64,000 bases of DNA from NCBI GenBank assembly GCA_002840685.1, contig PHBU01000002.1, positions 310,001 to 374,000 on the forward strand, given 5' to 3'. A program made the translations under genes and the position numbers. The stretch comes from Chloroflexi bacterium HGW-Chloroflexi-6. GTDB taxonomy: Bacteria; Chloroflexota; Anaerolineae; Anaerolineales; Villigracilaceae. Below the pieces are notes generated by a model, which did not search any database, was not told where the DNA came from, and worked only from the letters and a program-made list of their open reading frames with translations. Shown piece after piece: positions 22,720 through 31,617 of the stretch (position 1 is its first letter; each line of letters begins with the position of its first letter).

Positions 22720-23793
22720 ATGAATGAACAAGGCACTTCGGGCAGGCAGGTTCGACTGACAACTCTCTCCAGTTGCGCTGGCTGAGCGTCGAAACTGAAT
22801 GCGGAAACGCTGGCGCAGGTTCTGCGTCCTGTCTCGAATTTGTTTGACTCGAAAGATTATCCCGATCTGTTGGTGGGAATCGGCGATCCGGACGATGCTG
22901 CGGTTTGGCGCTTGGACGATCGGCGCGCCCTGGTGGTAACGACCGATTTCTTTACACCGGTGGTCGATACGCCTTACGAATATGGCGCGATCGCTGCCAC
23001 CAACTCGCTTTCGGATATTTACGCCATGGGCGGCAAGCCTTTCCTGGCGCTGAATGTGGCCGCCCTGCCCCCGGATTTGGCGCCCGAGATCAGCGCAGAG
23101 ATATTGCGCGGCGGCGCGGAAAAATGTCGCGAGGCTGGCGTGGTGGTGGCTGGCGGCCATACCGTGCAAGACAAAGAGCCGAAGTTTGGCCTGGTTGTGC
23201 TTGGGTTTGTCGATGTGGATAAGATGATGACCAAAGGCGGGCTGCGCCCCGGCGATGTGCTGGTTTTGACCAAACCGCTTGGTTTTGGCATAACGACAAC
23301 GGCCATCAAACGCGAACTGACCAGCGTTGAAGAGACCAATGAAGTGATTAGCTGGATGAGCCGATTGAATGCCAAAGCGGGCGCGCTGGCCAATGAATTT
23401 GGCCTGCGCGGCGCGACCGATATTACTGGTTTTAGTTTGCTTGGTCATGCCCACGAGATGGCGGCAGCGTCAGGGGTTGGCCTGCGTTTCTGGTTCGATA
23501 AGATGCCCTTTATCTCCTGTGCGATGAAGTTCGCCGAGCAATGGATCTTCCCTGGCGGCTCTTCAGACAATATGCTCCATTTCGGGCAATTTGTGCGCTT
23601 TGCGGCCGGTGTAGACGAAACTCGCCAGATGCTCCTGTTTGACGCCCAGACCAGCGGCGGATTGTTGCTGAGTGTGCCGCAGGAAAAACTATCTGCTTTT
23701 CTGATCCGTGCCGCCGAGATGGATCAGCCGGCCTGGGTGGTTGGTGACGTAGTTACAGGCGATGGCATTGATGTGCTTGACGAAAAACCATAG
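22720..23793 (+). CDS. selD: Selenide, water dikinase, selenocysteine-containing (UGA at codon 22)
   Basis: 357 residues when the in-frame TGA at 22783-22785 is read as selenocysteine. ATG 22720 has GGAG (22707-22710) before it. The N terminus is RLTTLSSCAGUASKL, which is the SelD catalytic motif (GCGCK or CAGUA) with Sec at the nucleophile; the nearby Lys is present. Then GDPDDAAVWRLDD, TTDFFTPVVDTPYEYGAIAATNSLSDIYAMGG, VVVAGGHTVQDKEPKFGL, GATDITGFSLLGHAHEM are the ATP/Mg regions of SelD. Makes selenophosphate from selenide and ATP for tRNA-Sec synthesis. A start at 22840 would miss the active site. Confidence 0.93.
22783..22785 (+). promoter_or_regulatory. Recoded UGA (selenocysteine) codon
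   Basis: TGA in frame with selD at codon 22, at the catalytic position of the family (CAGU), with continuous coding on both sides and a downstream hairpin. Confidence 0.88.
22812..22828 (+). ncRNA. Bacterial SECIS-like hairpin
   Basis: 7-bp stem: 22812-22818 with 22822-22828, one G-U pair, and a GTT apical loop at 22819-22821. The loop lies about 33 nt after the UGA and starts with G, in agreement with the bacterial SECIS model (16-37 nt, G in the first loop positions). The apical GCAGGTTCTGC resembles the GCAGGTCTGC of the E. coli fdhF element. Confidence 0.72.
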
Positions 23794-23863
23794 TGAATAC
23801 AATACTTACGGTAAAAAACGATCGAAGCGATGTAAAATTAAACATATCTGAACACGGAGAATC

Positions 23864-25177
23864 ATGTCTGAATCGGGAATAGAAGTTCTAATCATCCTGC
23901 TGCTGGTTTTACTGAACGGGATATTTTCACTCTCTGAAATGTCGGTGGTTTCATCTCGTAAAGTGCGCCTGCAGCAGCGCGCTAATGATGGGGATGCCGG
24001 AGCATTCAACGCTTTACAACTGGCTGAAAGCCCAAATATTTTTCTTTCCACGATCCAGATAGGCATTACCCTGATCGGTGTTCTTTCGGGTGCCGTGGGT
24101 GGCGTTGGCATCAGCAATTCGCTGGCGCTGTGGTTTGCAAGCTTTCCGATCCTGGCTCCTTATGCCGGCACATTGGGGATCGGGATTGTCGTGCTTGCCA
24201 TCACTTTCCTGTCCTTGATCTTCGGCGAACTCGTCCCCAAGCGCCTGGCGCTGCACAGCCCGGAGCGCATCGCCTCGATAATCGCCGCGCCAATGACGCT
24301 CGTCTCGCGCATCTTTTCGCCTCTGGTGCATGTTATGAGTGGCAGCACCGACCTGGTGTTACGCATGTTGGGTGTTCAGCCCAACCTTGAGCCGCCGATC
24401 ACAGAAGAAGAGATCCAGGTTTTGATCGATCAGGGCACCCAGGCCGGGGTTTTTGATGTGTCTGAGCAGGATATGGTGCAGGGTGTTTTTAGCCTGAGCG
24501 ACCGGCGTATTTTTTCGCTGATGACCCCGCGCAGCGAGATCGCCTGGCTGGATGTCAACGATACCCCTGAAGAAATCCGCCAGAAAATTGAAGACAGCCC
24601 TTATTCGCGCTTCCCGGTCTGCGAAGACAGCCTCGACACCATTCTTGGCATTATCGAAGCCCGCGACCTGCTGCTCGAAAGCCTGCATGGCAACCCCCTG
24701 CAGCTCAAGCGCAACCTGCAACAACCGGTTTACATTCCTGAAACGGCGTTGGCTTCGCGTGTGCTCGAGCTTTTTAAGAGCGAAGATGCCGAACTGATGC
24801 TGGTGATTGATGAGTTTGGCTCGGTTCAGGGGCTTGTGACCGTTTTTGATATTATCGAAGAAATTGTTGGGGATATTGATGCCCCGCCCCAGGCTACCCA
24901 ACGCCAGGACGGTTCGTGGCTTCTGGATGGCATGCTCGATGTGGAAGATTTTAAAGAAATCTTCAACCTGCGACACCTGCCAGATGAAGACGAATACGAA
25001 ACCCTGAGCGGATTTGTCATGCTCAATCTGGGGCGAGTGCCGCAACCTGCTGATAAATTCGAATGGAATGGCTTGTCTTTCGAAGTGATGGATATGGACG
25101 GCAAGCGTGTTGACAAGGTATTGGTTACGACCATGCCAAAATTGGCGAAAAAAGATGAGCAAGCACCCTCCACTTGA
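23864..25177 (+). CDS. CNNM/CBS-pair membrane protein (HlyC/CorC family)
   Basis: 437 residues. About 1-190 is the DUF21/CNNM membrane domain (LLVLLNGIFSLSEMSVVSSRKVRL..., FGELVPKRLAL). About 205-330 contains two CBS repeats (IFSLMTPRSEIAWLD...). The rest, with LDVEDFKEIFNLRHLPDEDEYETLSGFV, is the CorC/HlyC C-terminal domain. Such proteins are candidate Mg2+ or Co2+ efflux/homeostasis transporters; CBS repeats bind adenine nucleotides. GGAG precedes the ATG. Its 3' end overlaps the gamma-glutamyltransferase start by 23 bases. Confidence 0.9.
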   Translation: MSESGIEVLIILLLVLLNGIFSLSEMSVVSSRKVRLQQRANDGDAGAFNALQLAESPNIFLSTIQIGITLIGVLSGAVGGVGISNSLALWFASFPILAPYAGTLGIGIVVLAITFLSLIFGELVPKRLALHSPERIASIIAAPMTLVSRIFSPLVHVMSGSTDLVLRMLGVQPNLEPPITEEEIQVLIDQGTQAGVFDVSEQDMVQGVFSLSDRRIFSLMTPRSEIAWLDVNDTPEEIRQKIEDSPYSRFPVCEDSLDTILGIIEARDLLLESLHGNPLQLKRNLQQPVYIPETALASRVLELFKSEDAELMLVIDEFGSVQGLVTVFDIIEEIVGDIDAPPQATQRQDGSWLLDGMLDVEDFKEIFNLRHLPDEDEYETLSGFVMLNLGRVPQPADKFEWNGLSFEVMDMDGKRVDKVLVTTMPKLAKKDEQAPST

Positions 25178-26795
25178 GTTTCAGTCACGCCGCTCCAGCG
25201 TCTTTGGTAGGCGCGGGATGGTGGCATCCTCCCAGCCCCTGGCGACTGCCGCCGGGTTGGAGATTTTGCGGCGGGGTGGCAACGCTGCCGATGCTGCTGT
25301 GGCCACTGCGGCTGCGCTCAATGTTACCGAGCCAACTTCAACCGGCATTGGCGGTGACATGTTTGCTCTGTTTTACGATGCAAAAAACCGCCAGGTTAGC
25401 GCCTTGAATGGTTCAGGACGTGCGCCAGCCGGATTAACGCGCGAGCGGATCCTGCGCGAGGGCTTTTCCTCCGCGCTGCCGCCTTACCACCCGCATACGG
25501 TTACCGTACCGGGGGCTTGTGCAGGCTGGTGCGATCTGCTCGAGCGGTATGGTACGCTTTCGCTGACCGAGGTGCTTGCTCCGGCCATTTCCCTGGCTGA
25601 GGGCGGATTTCCGGTGGCCCCAACGACTGCCCATTTTTGGCAGGCGGGCGCCAATCGTCAGCTGAAAACGGCCCCCAACGGCCACGAACTGACGATCGAC
25701 GGGCGTGGTCCGAACCCGGGCGAGATCTTCCGCAACCCTGGCCTTGCGCGTACCTTGCGGGTGGTGGCCGAAGGCGGCAAAAAAGCCTTTTATGAAGGTG
25801 AAATTGCTGATGCGATCGCCGATGTTCTGCAAAAAGCGGGTGGAGCGATGACCGCCGATGATCTGGCCTGGCATGTTTCAACCTGGGAAGATCCCGCGAG
25901 CGTTACGTTTGGCGACTATCACATCCATGAATGTCCGCCGAATGGGCAGGGGCTTACCGCTTTACTGGCATTTAATTTGCTTGAAGGGTTCGACCTGGCA
26001 AGTATGGAGCCATTATCGACGGAGCGCCTGCATCTTCAGATCGAGGCTCTGCGTCTGGCTTTTGCCGATGCTCGCTGGTATATCAGCGACCCACAGTTCT
26101 CAAATATTCCCCTTGCCGAGCTGCTTTCCAAAGAGTATGCCTCTGCGCGTCGCAAGCTAATCGACCCCAAGCGGGCTGTGCTCGATCAGAAACGCGGTAC
26201 ACCCGTGGCTTCGAGCGATACCGTCTATTTCTGCGTTGTAGATGAAGTGGGCAATGCTTGTTCGTTTATCAACAGCAACTATATGGGCTTTGGCACCGGG
26301 ATTGTGCCCAAAGGTTGGGGCTTTACGCTGCAAAACCGGGGCCATAATTTTAGCCTTGATCCCGATCATCCCAACCGCCTTGAACCGAATAAGCGGCCGT
26401 ATCACACCATCATCCCCGGCCTGATCACGCGCGCTGATGGCAGCCTGTTTGGCCCTTTTGGCGTCATGGGCGGATTTATGCAGCCGCAGGGCCATTTGCA
26501 GGTCGGCCTGGGCTTGCTTGTGGATGGTCTCGACCCGCAGTCCGTGCTCGATTTGCCGCGTTTTTGTATCGATGTTGATAGCGGCGAGCAGGGCGGGGCT
26601 GTGCTGCTCGAGGAAGGCATCCCCTGGCGTACAGCGGCGGAATTGGCAGCGCTGGGGCACCCCGTCCGTCCGGTCAGCGGCTGGGGGCGGGCCACCTTCG
26701 GGCGTGGACAAATTATTTTGCGCGACAGCGCCAGCGGCACATTGACGGGTGGCAGCGATCCGCGCGCCGATGGGTTGGCGATGACTTTTCTATAA
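25155..26795 (+). CDS. ggt: Gamma-glutamyltransferase-family protein
   Basis: 546 residues from ATG 25155, within the end of the previous gene. GGT features: MVASSQPLATAAGLEILRRGGNAADAAVA, GDMFALFYD, SVPGA-like VTVPGACAGWCDLLERYGTLSL, catalytic Thr in ASSDTVYFCVVDEVGNACSFIN, and GGFMQPQGHLQV near the end. The Thr is the autoprocessing nucleophile that splits the proenzyme. No signal peptide is visible, unlike periplasmic GGTs, so it may be cytosolic or cephalosporin-acylase-like. Substrate could be glutathione or other gamma-glutamyl amides. Confidence 0.88.
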   Translation: MSKHPPLEFQSRRSSVFGRRGMVASSQPLATAAGLEILRRGGNAADAAVATAAALNVTEPTSTGIGGDMFALFYDAKNRQVSALNGSGRAPAGLTRERILREGFSSALPPYHPHTVTVPGACAGWCDLLERYGTLSLTEVLAPAISLAEGGFPVAPTTAHFWQAGANRQLKTAPNGHELTIDGRGPNPGEIFRNPGLARTLRVVAEGGKKAFYEGEIADAIADVLQKAGGAMTADDLAWHVSTWEDPASVTFGDYHIHECPPNGQGLTALLAFNLLEGFDLASMEPLSTERLHLQIEALRLAFADARWYISDPQFSNIPLAELLSKEYASARRKLIDPKRAVLDQKRGTPVASSDTVYFCVVDEVGNACSFINSNYMGFGTGIVPKGWGFTLQNRGHNFSLDPDHPNRLEPNKRPYHTIIPGLITRADGSLFGPFGVMGGFMQPQGHLQVGLGLLVDGLDPQSVLDLPRFCIDVDSGEQGGAVLLEEGIPWRTAAELAALGHPVRPVSGWGRATFGRGQIILRDSASGTLTGGSDPRADGLAMTFL

Positions 26796-26924
26796 TGGCA
26801 GAGAGTCTGGGGGTGCCTGTCTCGTTTTGAGGGCGGCGTGCTTTTCTCCTGGCAATTTAGTTTCCAGACCTGGCGAAATTGATTTTAGCGGTGATGTGTT
26901 CTTTGGAGCTATTTTGGGAGTCTT

Positions 26925-29687
26925 ATGAGGCCTTTTAGTTCTTCTATTGCCTTGCGTCTGACGGTTTGGTTTTTGATTCTGTCGGTCTTGCCATTGGCCG
27001 TAATGGCCATTTTTGTGCGCAGGAATGTGTTGAGCTCTTTTGAGCAGGCGGCGGTTTACTCCCAGCAGGAGCAGGCCCGGGCGAACGCTATTTATCTGAA
27101 CGGTTTGATCACTCAACATGGCGAGCTGGATGCTGAAACGCTGTTCGCTCAACCTGTTTTGGGTAAGCATTTTGTGGTGGACGGAGATGGGATTGTGCTG
27201 TTTCACCCTGTCAGCACGTGGGTTGGCGTGTCTTTGTATGATATTTACGGGGAAGACACTGCTGGCATAATCCTTGGCTCGGACATTGGGGGTGTCATTG
27301 ATGACGATGCAGGTCAGGTTATTGGTTTTAGCCGTTTCCCTGCCAACGATTGGGTGGATATTGTTGTTGCGGATGCTTCTCCTTTTCAGGTTGTGACAAA
27401 CCAATTGTTGGGGATTTCATCCTTGCAATTGGCGATCAGCCTGGCGATAACTTTTCTCGTGGGCGGCCTGGTAATCCGTTTTGTGGTTGGGAATCCGCTG
27501 ATGCAGCTAACGCGGGCCGCCCAGGAACTGGGGCACGGTAACCTTGATGTTGAGCTTGATGCTTCAGAGATGGAAGATGAACTGGGCATTCTTGCTGCAA
27601 CAATCAATGAGGCCCGGTTAAGGATTCGCAACCTGGTTGGCGGGCTTGAACACCAGGTGAAAGAACTGGCCCACGCTTCATCATCTTTGCGCGATAGCGA
27701 GGCGCGTTTTCGTACCATTTTTGATTCGATTACCGATGCTATTTTGATACAGGATTTTTCCTCGGGTTCAATTTTGGAAGTGAATGGCAAGTTTTGCGAA
27801 ATGTTCGGTTATCAGCCTGAGGATGTGAGTTTGTTATCCATGAAAGATCTGACCGCCGGGACGCGAGATTATGATTACCGCAGTATGCGTCGCATGGTTC
27901 GGATGGTTAAGAAGAATGGCCCGCAGATTTTTGAATGGTATGTTCGCCGCAAAAACGGGACCTTTTTTTGGGTGGAGATTAGCATGCATTTGGCCAGCCT
28001 GGATGATGGTCAGCAGCATGTGGTGGTGGTTGTGCGTGATATCGATCAGCGCAAGCGAAATCAGCAGATACAGGTTGCCATTTATCGCGTTGGGCAGGTT
28101 GCGCAGGCAAAGCCAACCTTGTATGAGTTTTTCTCGAGTCTTCACCAGATCTTGCAAACGCTAATGCCTTCGCCTAACTTTCTGGTTGCCCTTTATCGCG
28201 ATGCAAAGCATGAGATTTATTACCCTTATCATCTTGATGAGCATGAAATTTGGCCATCCGCTCAGCAGCACGTGGATTATTTCCTTTTGAAAAAAATGCG
28301 TGAGTCTTCAGGGGCTTTGTGGATCACTGCCGAAAATTTTGACCAGTATTTGGGCGATTATCAGGATGGCGATTTTGATGTGCCCTTTCAGGAGTGGTTG
28401 GGGGTGCCCCTGCAAACGGCGCACGGCTCACAGGGAGCGCTGGTGATGAAATATTACGGCTCTTCGCCGCGCCCGACCAGCGCGGACGTTGAGATGCTCT
28501 CCCTTTTCTCTGTGCAGGTGGCTTCCGCGCTTGAGCGTAACCTGGCTGATGATGCTCTGCGCGAATCGGAGGCTCGCTGGCGAACGCTGATGCAATCTGC
28601 CCCGCAATTGATTGTTACGGTCAATCGGAGTGGGAAAATCGTATTTGTCAACCAGCCGCTTTCAGATTTTCCTGGCGGCGGCGAGCCAGATACAGATATG
28701 GAGTTTTTTCGATTCCTGCCTGGCGAAACTCTTCAGGATAAAAAGAATGTTTTGGATCAGGTTTTCAGCAAACGTATGCCGGCTGCTTTTGAGTTTATGA
28801 TTGTTGATGCCAAGCAAAGGAAAACCTGGTTTTCTGCAAACCTGGCGCCGGTAGTGGATCGTGGCCGTGTGGATCTGGCAATTTTGAATGCGATGGATAT
28901 TACGCTTCGCAAGGCGGCTGAAGATCAAGTCTGGTTACTTAACGAAAAGCTTGAGCGCCGGGTAAAAGAACGCACCTCCATGTTGGAGGCAGCCAATAGT
29001 GAGCTTGAGTCTTTTTCTTACTCTATTTCCCACGATTTGCGTGCGCCATTGCGGGCCATTAATGGGTTTTCGCGAATATTGGAAGATGAGATTGAATCGG
29101 GCAATCTTGATGAGTTGCGCCGCTATCTCTCTCTGATCCGTGAGAATGCCCAGCAAATGGGTGTGCTGATCGATGATTTACTGTCTTTTTCGCGCTTGGG
29201 TCGACAGGCGATCAATTTAATAACAGTTCCTTCGCGCGAGCTGGTTTCGCAGGTTCTGTACATGCTTGACAGCGAAACCCACGGGCGCGACGTGGAATTC
29301 GATCTGGCAGAGTTGCCCGATTGTATAGGAGATCCGGTCTTAATTAAACAAGTATGGATGAACCTGCTCTCTAACGCGCTCAAGTTTACCCGCTTGCGTG
29401 AAAAAACCTGTATCAAGGTCGATTTTGAATACCGCCAGGGCGAGATTGTTTACATTGTGCGCGACAATGGCACAGGGTTTGATATGAAATATGCTGACAA
29501 GTTATTCGGGGTGTTTCAGCGGCTGCATCGTGCAGATGAATTTGAGGGAACGGGCGTAGGCCTGGCGATTGTTCATCGCATTGTCACCCGCCACGGAGGC
29601 CGGGTTTGGGCTGAGTCTGTACCAGACCAGGGTTCCACGTTCTTTTTTGCACTGCCCCTGAAAAATGAAAATCTCATAAAAAAATAG
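26925..29687 (+). CDS. Membrane sensor histidine kinase (HAMP-PAS-GAF-PAS-HisKA)
   Basis: 920 residues. Membrane segments near 12-32 and 165-190 flank an extracellular Cache-like sensor with FVVDGDGIVLFHPVS. A HAMP domain (about 188-242) is followed by a PAS (about 258-385; FRTIFDSITDAILIQDFSSG), a GAF (about 390-545; FLVALYRDAKHEIYYPYHLDE), a second PAS (about 550-670), then HisKA with His in ESFSYSISHDLRAPLRAINGF near residue 702 and HATPase (MNLLSNALKF, RDNGTGFDMKYADKLFGVFQRLH). The H-box and GVFQRLH form match phytochrome-like kinases that work with Rcp1 regulators, and one is encoded next. GGGAG precedes the ATG. Confidence 0.92.
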   Translation: MRPFSSSIALRLTVWFLILSVLPLAVMAIFVRRNVLSSFEQAAVYSQQEQARANAIYLNGLITQHGELDAETLFAQPVLGKHFVVDGDGIVLFHPVSTWVGVSLYDIYGEDTAGIILGSDIGGVIDDDAGQVIGFSRFPANDWVDIVVADASPFQVVTNQLLGISSLQLAISLAITFLVGGLVIRFVVGNPLMQLTRAAQELGHGNLDVELDASEMEDELGILAATINEARLRIRNLVGGLEHQVKELAHASSSLRDSEARFRTIFDSITDAILIQDFSSGSILEVNGKFCEMFGYQPEDVSLLSMKDLTAGTRDYDYRSMRRMVRMVKKNGPQIFEWYVRRKNGTFFWVEISMHLASLDDGQQHVVVVVRDIDQRKRNQQIQVAIYRVGQVAQAKPTLYEFFSSLHQILQTLMPSPNFLVALYRDAKHEIYYPYHLDEHEIWPSAQQHVDYFLLKKMRESSGALWITAENFDQYLGDYQDGDFDVPFQEWLGVPLQTAHGSQGALVMKYYGSSPRPTSADVEMLSLFSVQVASALERNLADDALRESEARWRTLMQSAPQLIVTVNRSGKIVFVNQPLSDFPGGGEPDTDMEFFRFLPGETLQDKKNVLDQVFSKRMPAAFEFMIVDAKQRKTWFSANLAPVVDRGRVDLAILNAMDITLRKAAEDQVWLLNEKLERRVKERTSMLEAANSELESFSYSISHDLRAPLRAINGFSRILEDEIESGNLDELRRYLSLIRENAQQMGVLIDDLLSFSRLGRQAINLITVPSRELVSQVLYMLDSETHGRDVEFDLAELPDCIGDPVLIKQVWMNLLSNALKFTRLREKTCIKVDFEYRQGEIVYIVRDNGTGFDMKYADKLFGVFQRLHRADEFEGTGVGLAIVHRIVTRHGGRVWAESVPDQGSTFFFALPLKNENLIKK

Positions 29688-29735
29688 CGCTACTTTGGTA
29701 TACTATTTTATATAGAAGTTGGTATGGAGAACAGC

Positions 29736-30170
29736 ATGGCGGAAACATCACTTGAAATACTGCTTGTAGAAGATAACTTGAACGATGCCGAATTGTCTTT
29801 GTACGCCTTAAAAAAGTTCAAGATTGCCAACTCAATCTATCATGCCCGCGACGGGGAGGAAGCCTTATCGTATCTGTTTGGCATTCCGCTTGCCGAGAGT
29901 ATTCCGCAGGTGCCGCGCCTGATTTTGCTTGACCTTAAGCTCCCCAAAGTGGATGGGCTGGAGGTTTTGCGCAAACTCAAGTCAGACCCTCGCACTCAAT
30001 CGGTGCCGGTTGTTGTGCTTACTTCTTCACGCGAAGAACGTGATATTGTTGAAAGCTATCACCTGGGCGTTAATAGTTACATCGTCAAGCCGATAGATTT
30101 CGAACAGTTTACCGAAGCGGTGAGAAGCGTTGGGCTTTACTGGTTGTTGTTAAATCAAAGTCCCGCCTGA
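29736..30170 (+). CDS. Rcp1-like single-domain response regulator
   Basis: 144 residues, start at ATG 29736 with GGAG at 29726 (an in-frame ATG at 29724 has no site). One receiver domain: ILLVEDNLNDAELSLYALK (acidic pair and N-x-x-D/E), ARDGEEALSYLFG, phosphorylated Asp in RLILLDLKLPKVDGLEVL, Thr/Ser in VVVLTSSREERDIVESYHLG, Lys in SYIVKPIDFEQF. No output domain. Matches regulators paired with phytochrome-like kinases, as encoded upstream. Confidence 0.9.
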   Translation: MAETSLEILLVEDNLNDAELSLYALKKFKIANSIYHARDGEEALSYLFGIPLAESIPQVPRLILLDLKLPKVDGLEVLRKLKSDPRTQSVPVVVLTSSREERDIVESYHLGVNSYIVKPIDFEQFTEAVRSVGLYWLLLNQSPA

Positions 30171-30186
30171 GGGGATAATTTTATTT

Positions 30187-31617
30187 ATGGATGCGCCGTT
30201 AAGAGTTCTGGTGCTTGAAGATCGTCCTGCTGATGCCGAGTTGGTTTTGTATGAGTTGAAGCGCTCTGGTTACGAATTTACTCACCAGCGCGTAGACACC
30301 CAACAAGATTATCGGCGAGCTATACAAGAGCCTTTGGATATTATCCTGGCTGATTTTAGCTTGCCACAATTCAACGCCATGCAGGCCCTGCATATTTTGC
30401 AAGAAGAAGGTTTGGATATTCCCTTTATCGTTGTGACCGGCACGATCAGCGAAGAGGCCGCTGTCGAAACGATGAAACAGGGGGCTGCCGATTATCTGCT
30501 CAAAGACCGCTTGAGTCGTTTGGGGCAGGCAATCCAACGCGCCTTGCATGAAAAACAGCTGCGCGACGAAACCCGCGCCTCAGAAGCAGCTCTGCGCATC
30601 TCAGAAGAAAAATTTTCAAAAGCCTTTCGTATTTCGCCCGATGCCATTGCCATCATTCGTCTCACTGATGGTGAGTATATTGAGGTCAATGATGGGTTTA
30701 CCCAACTGACAGGCTATTTACCCGAAGATGTGGTCGGCAAAAGCGGATTGATCCTTAATCTGTGGGCCAATCTTGATGAAAACCAGCGTTTTTTTCTACA
30801 AATGCGAGAAAAAGGCGAAATCAACAACATGGAAGGCGTCTTCAAGAGACAGGACGGCTCACTTTGGATTGGCCTTATCGCTTCGCGCACCATTGAAGTT
30901 AAAAACGAGTTATTTATCATCTCAATCATTCGCGATATTACCGAGCGCAAACGCGCCGAACTTGAACTCCAGCGCGCCCATCACGATCTGGCAGAAGCTT
31001 ACGAAGCCACGATCGAGGGTTGGTCGCGGGTTCTCGACCTGCGCGACAAGGAAACCGAAGGTCATACGCAACGGGTCACTGAAATGACCCTGCGCCTGGC
31101 GCGCGCTCTGAATGTTTCTGAAGATGAAATAGTTCATATTCGGCGCGGCGCACTTTTGCACGATATCGGCAAAATGGCGATCCCGGATGGAATTTTGCAA
31201 AAGCCTGGCCCGTTGAGCGAAGATGAGTGGCGCGAAATGCGGCTCCATCCAGAATATGCTTACCAGATGCTTTATCCTGTGGTTTATTTGCGCCCTGCTC
31301 TTGATATTCCCTATTGCCACCATGAGCACTGGGACGGGTCCGGCTACCCGCGCGGCTTGGCGGGTGATGAAATTCCACTTGCTGCCCGTATTTTTGCGAT
31401 CGTTGATGTCTGGGATGCTTTGCTTTCCAACCGGCCTTACCGAAAAGGTTCCACCGAAGAAGCGGTTTTAGCCTATATCCAAAAACATGCCGGCACCTAT
31501 TTTGATCCCCGGCTGGTCGAATCTTTTATCGAACTGCATCATAATGGTGTATTTAGCGACACGCAGACATCTCGAATGATTCGTTCTTCAGGGCGTTCAT
31601 CTGAAATTATTGAATGA
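30187..31617 (+). CDS. Response regulator with PAS and HD-GYP phosphodiesterase
   Basis: 476 residues. Receiver (1-120): VLVLEDRPADAELVLYELK, IILADFSLPQFNA, FIVVTGTISEEAAVETMKQGAADYLLKDRLSRL. PAS about 140-262 (KAFRISPDAIAIIRLTDGEYIEVNDG). HD-GYP about 285-460: GHTQRVTEMTLRLAR, HDIGKMAIPDGIL, HHEHWDGSGYPRGLAGDEIPLAARIFAIVDVWDAL. HD and GYP are intact, so c-di-GMP (or cGAMP) hydrolysis is expected. It overlaps the beta-propeller gene start by 4 bases. Confidence 0.92.
   Translation: MDAPLRVLVLEDRPADAELVLYELKRSGYEFTHQRVDTQQDYRRAIQEPLDIILADFSLPQFNAMQALHILQEEGLDIPFIVVTGTISEEAAVETMKQGAADYLLKDRLSRLGQAIQRALHEKQLRDETRASEAALRISEEKFSKAFRISPDAIAIIRLTDGEYIEVNDGFTQLTGYLPEDVVGKSGLILNLWANLDENQRFFLQMREKGEINNMEGVFKRQDGSLWIGLIASRTIEVKNELFIISIIRDITERKRAELELQRAHHDLAEAYEATIEGWSRVLDLRDKETEGHTQRVTEMTLRLARALNVSEDEIVHIRRGALLHDIGKMAIPDGILQKPGPLSEDEWREMRLHPEYAYQMLYPVVYLRPALDIPYCHHEHWDGSGYPRGLAGDEIPLAARIFAIVDVWDALLSNRPYRKGSTEEAVLAYIQKHAGTYFDPRLVESFIELHHNGVFSDTQTSRMIRSSGRSSEIIE

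Noticed and set aside
22840-23793. selD starting at 22840
   Set aside because: Loses the catalytic motif; the true start is 22720 with a Sec codon.
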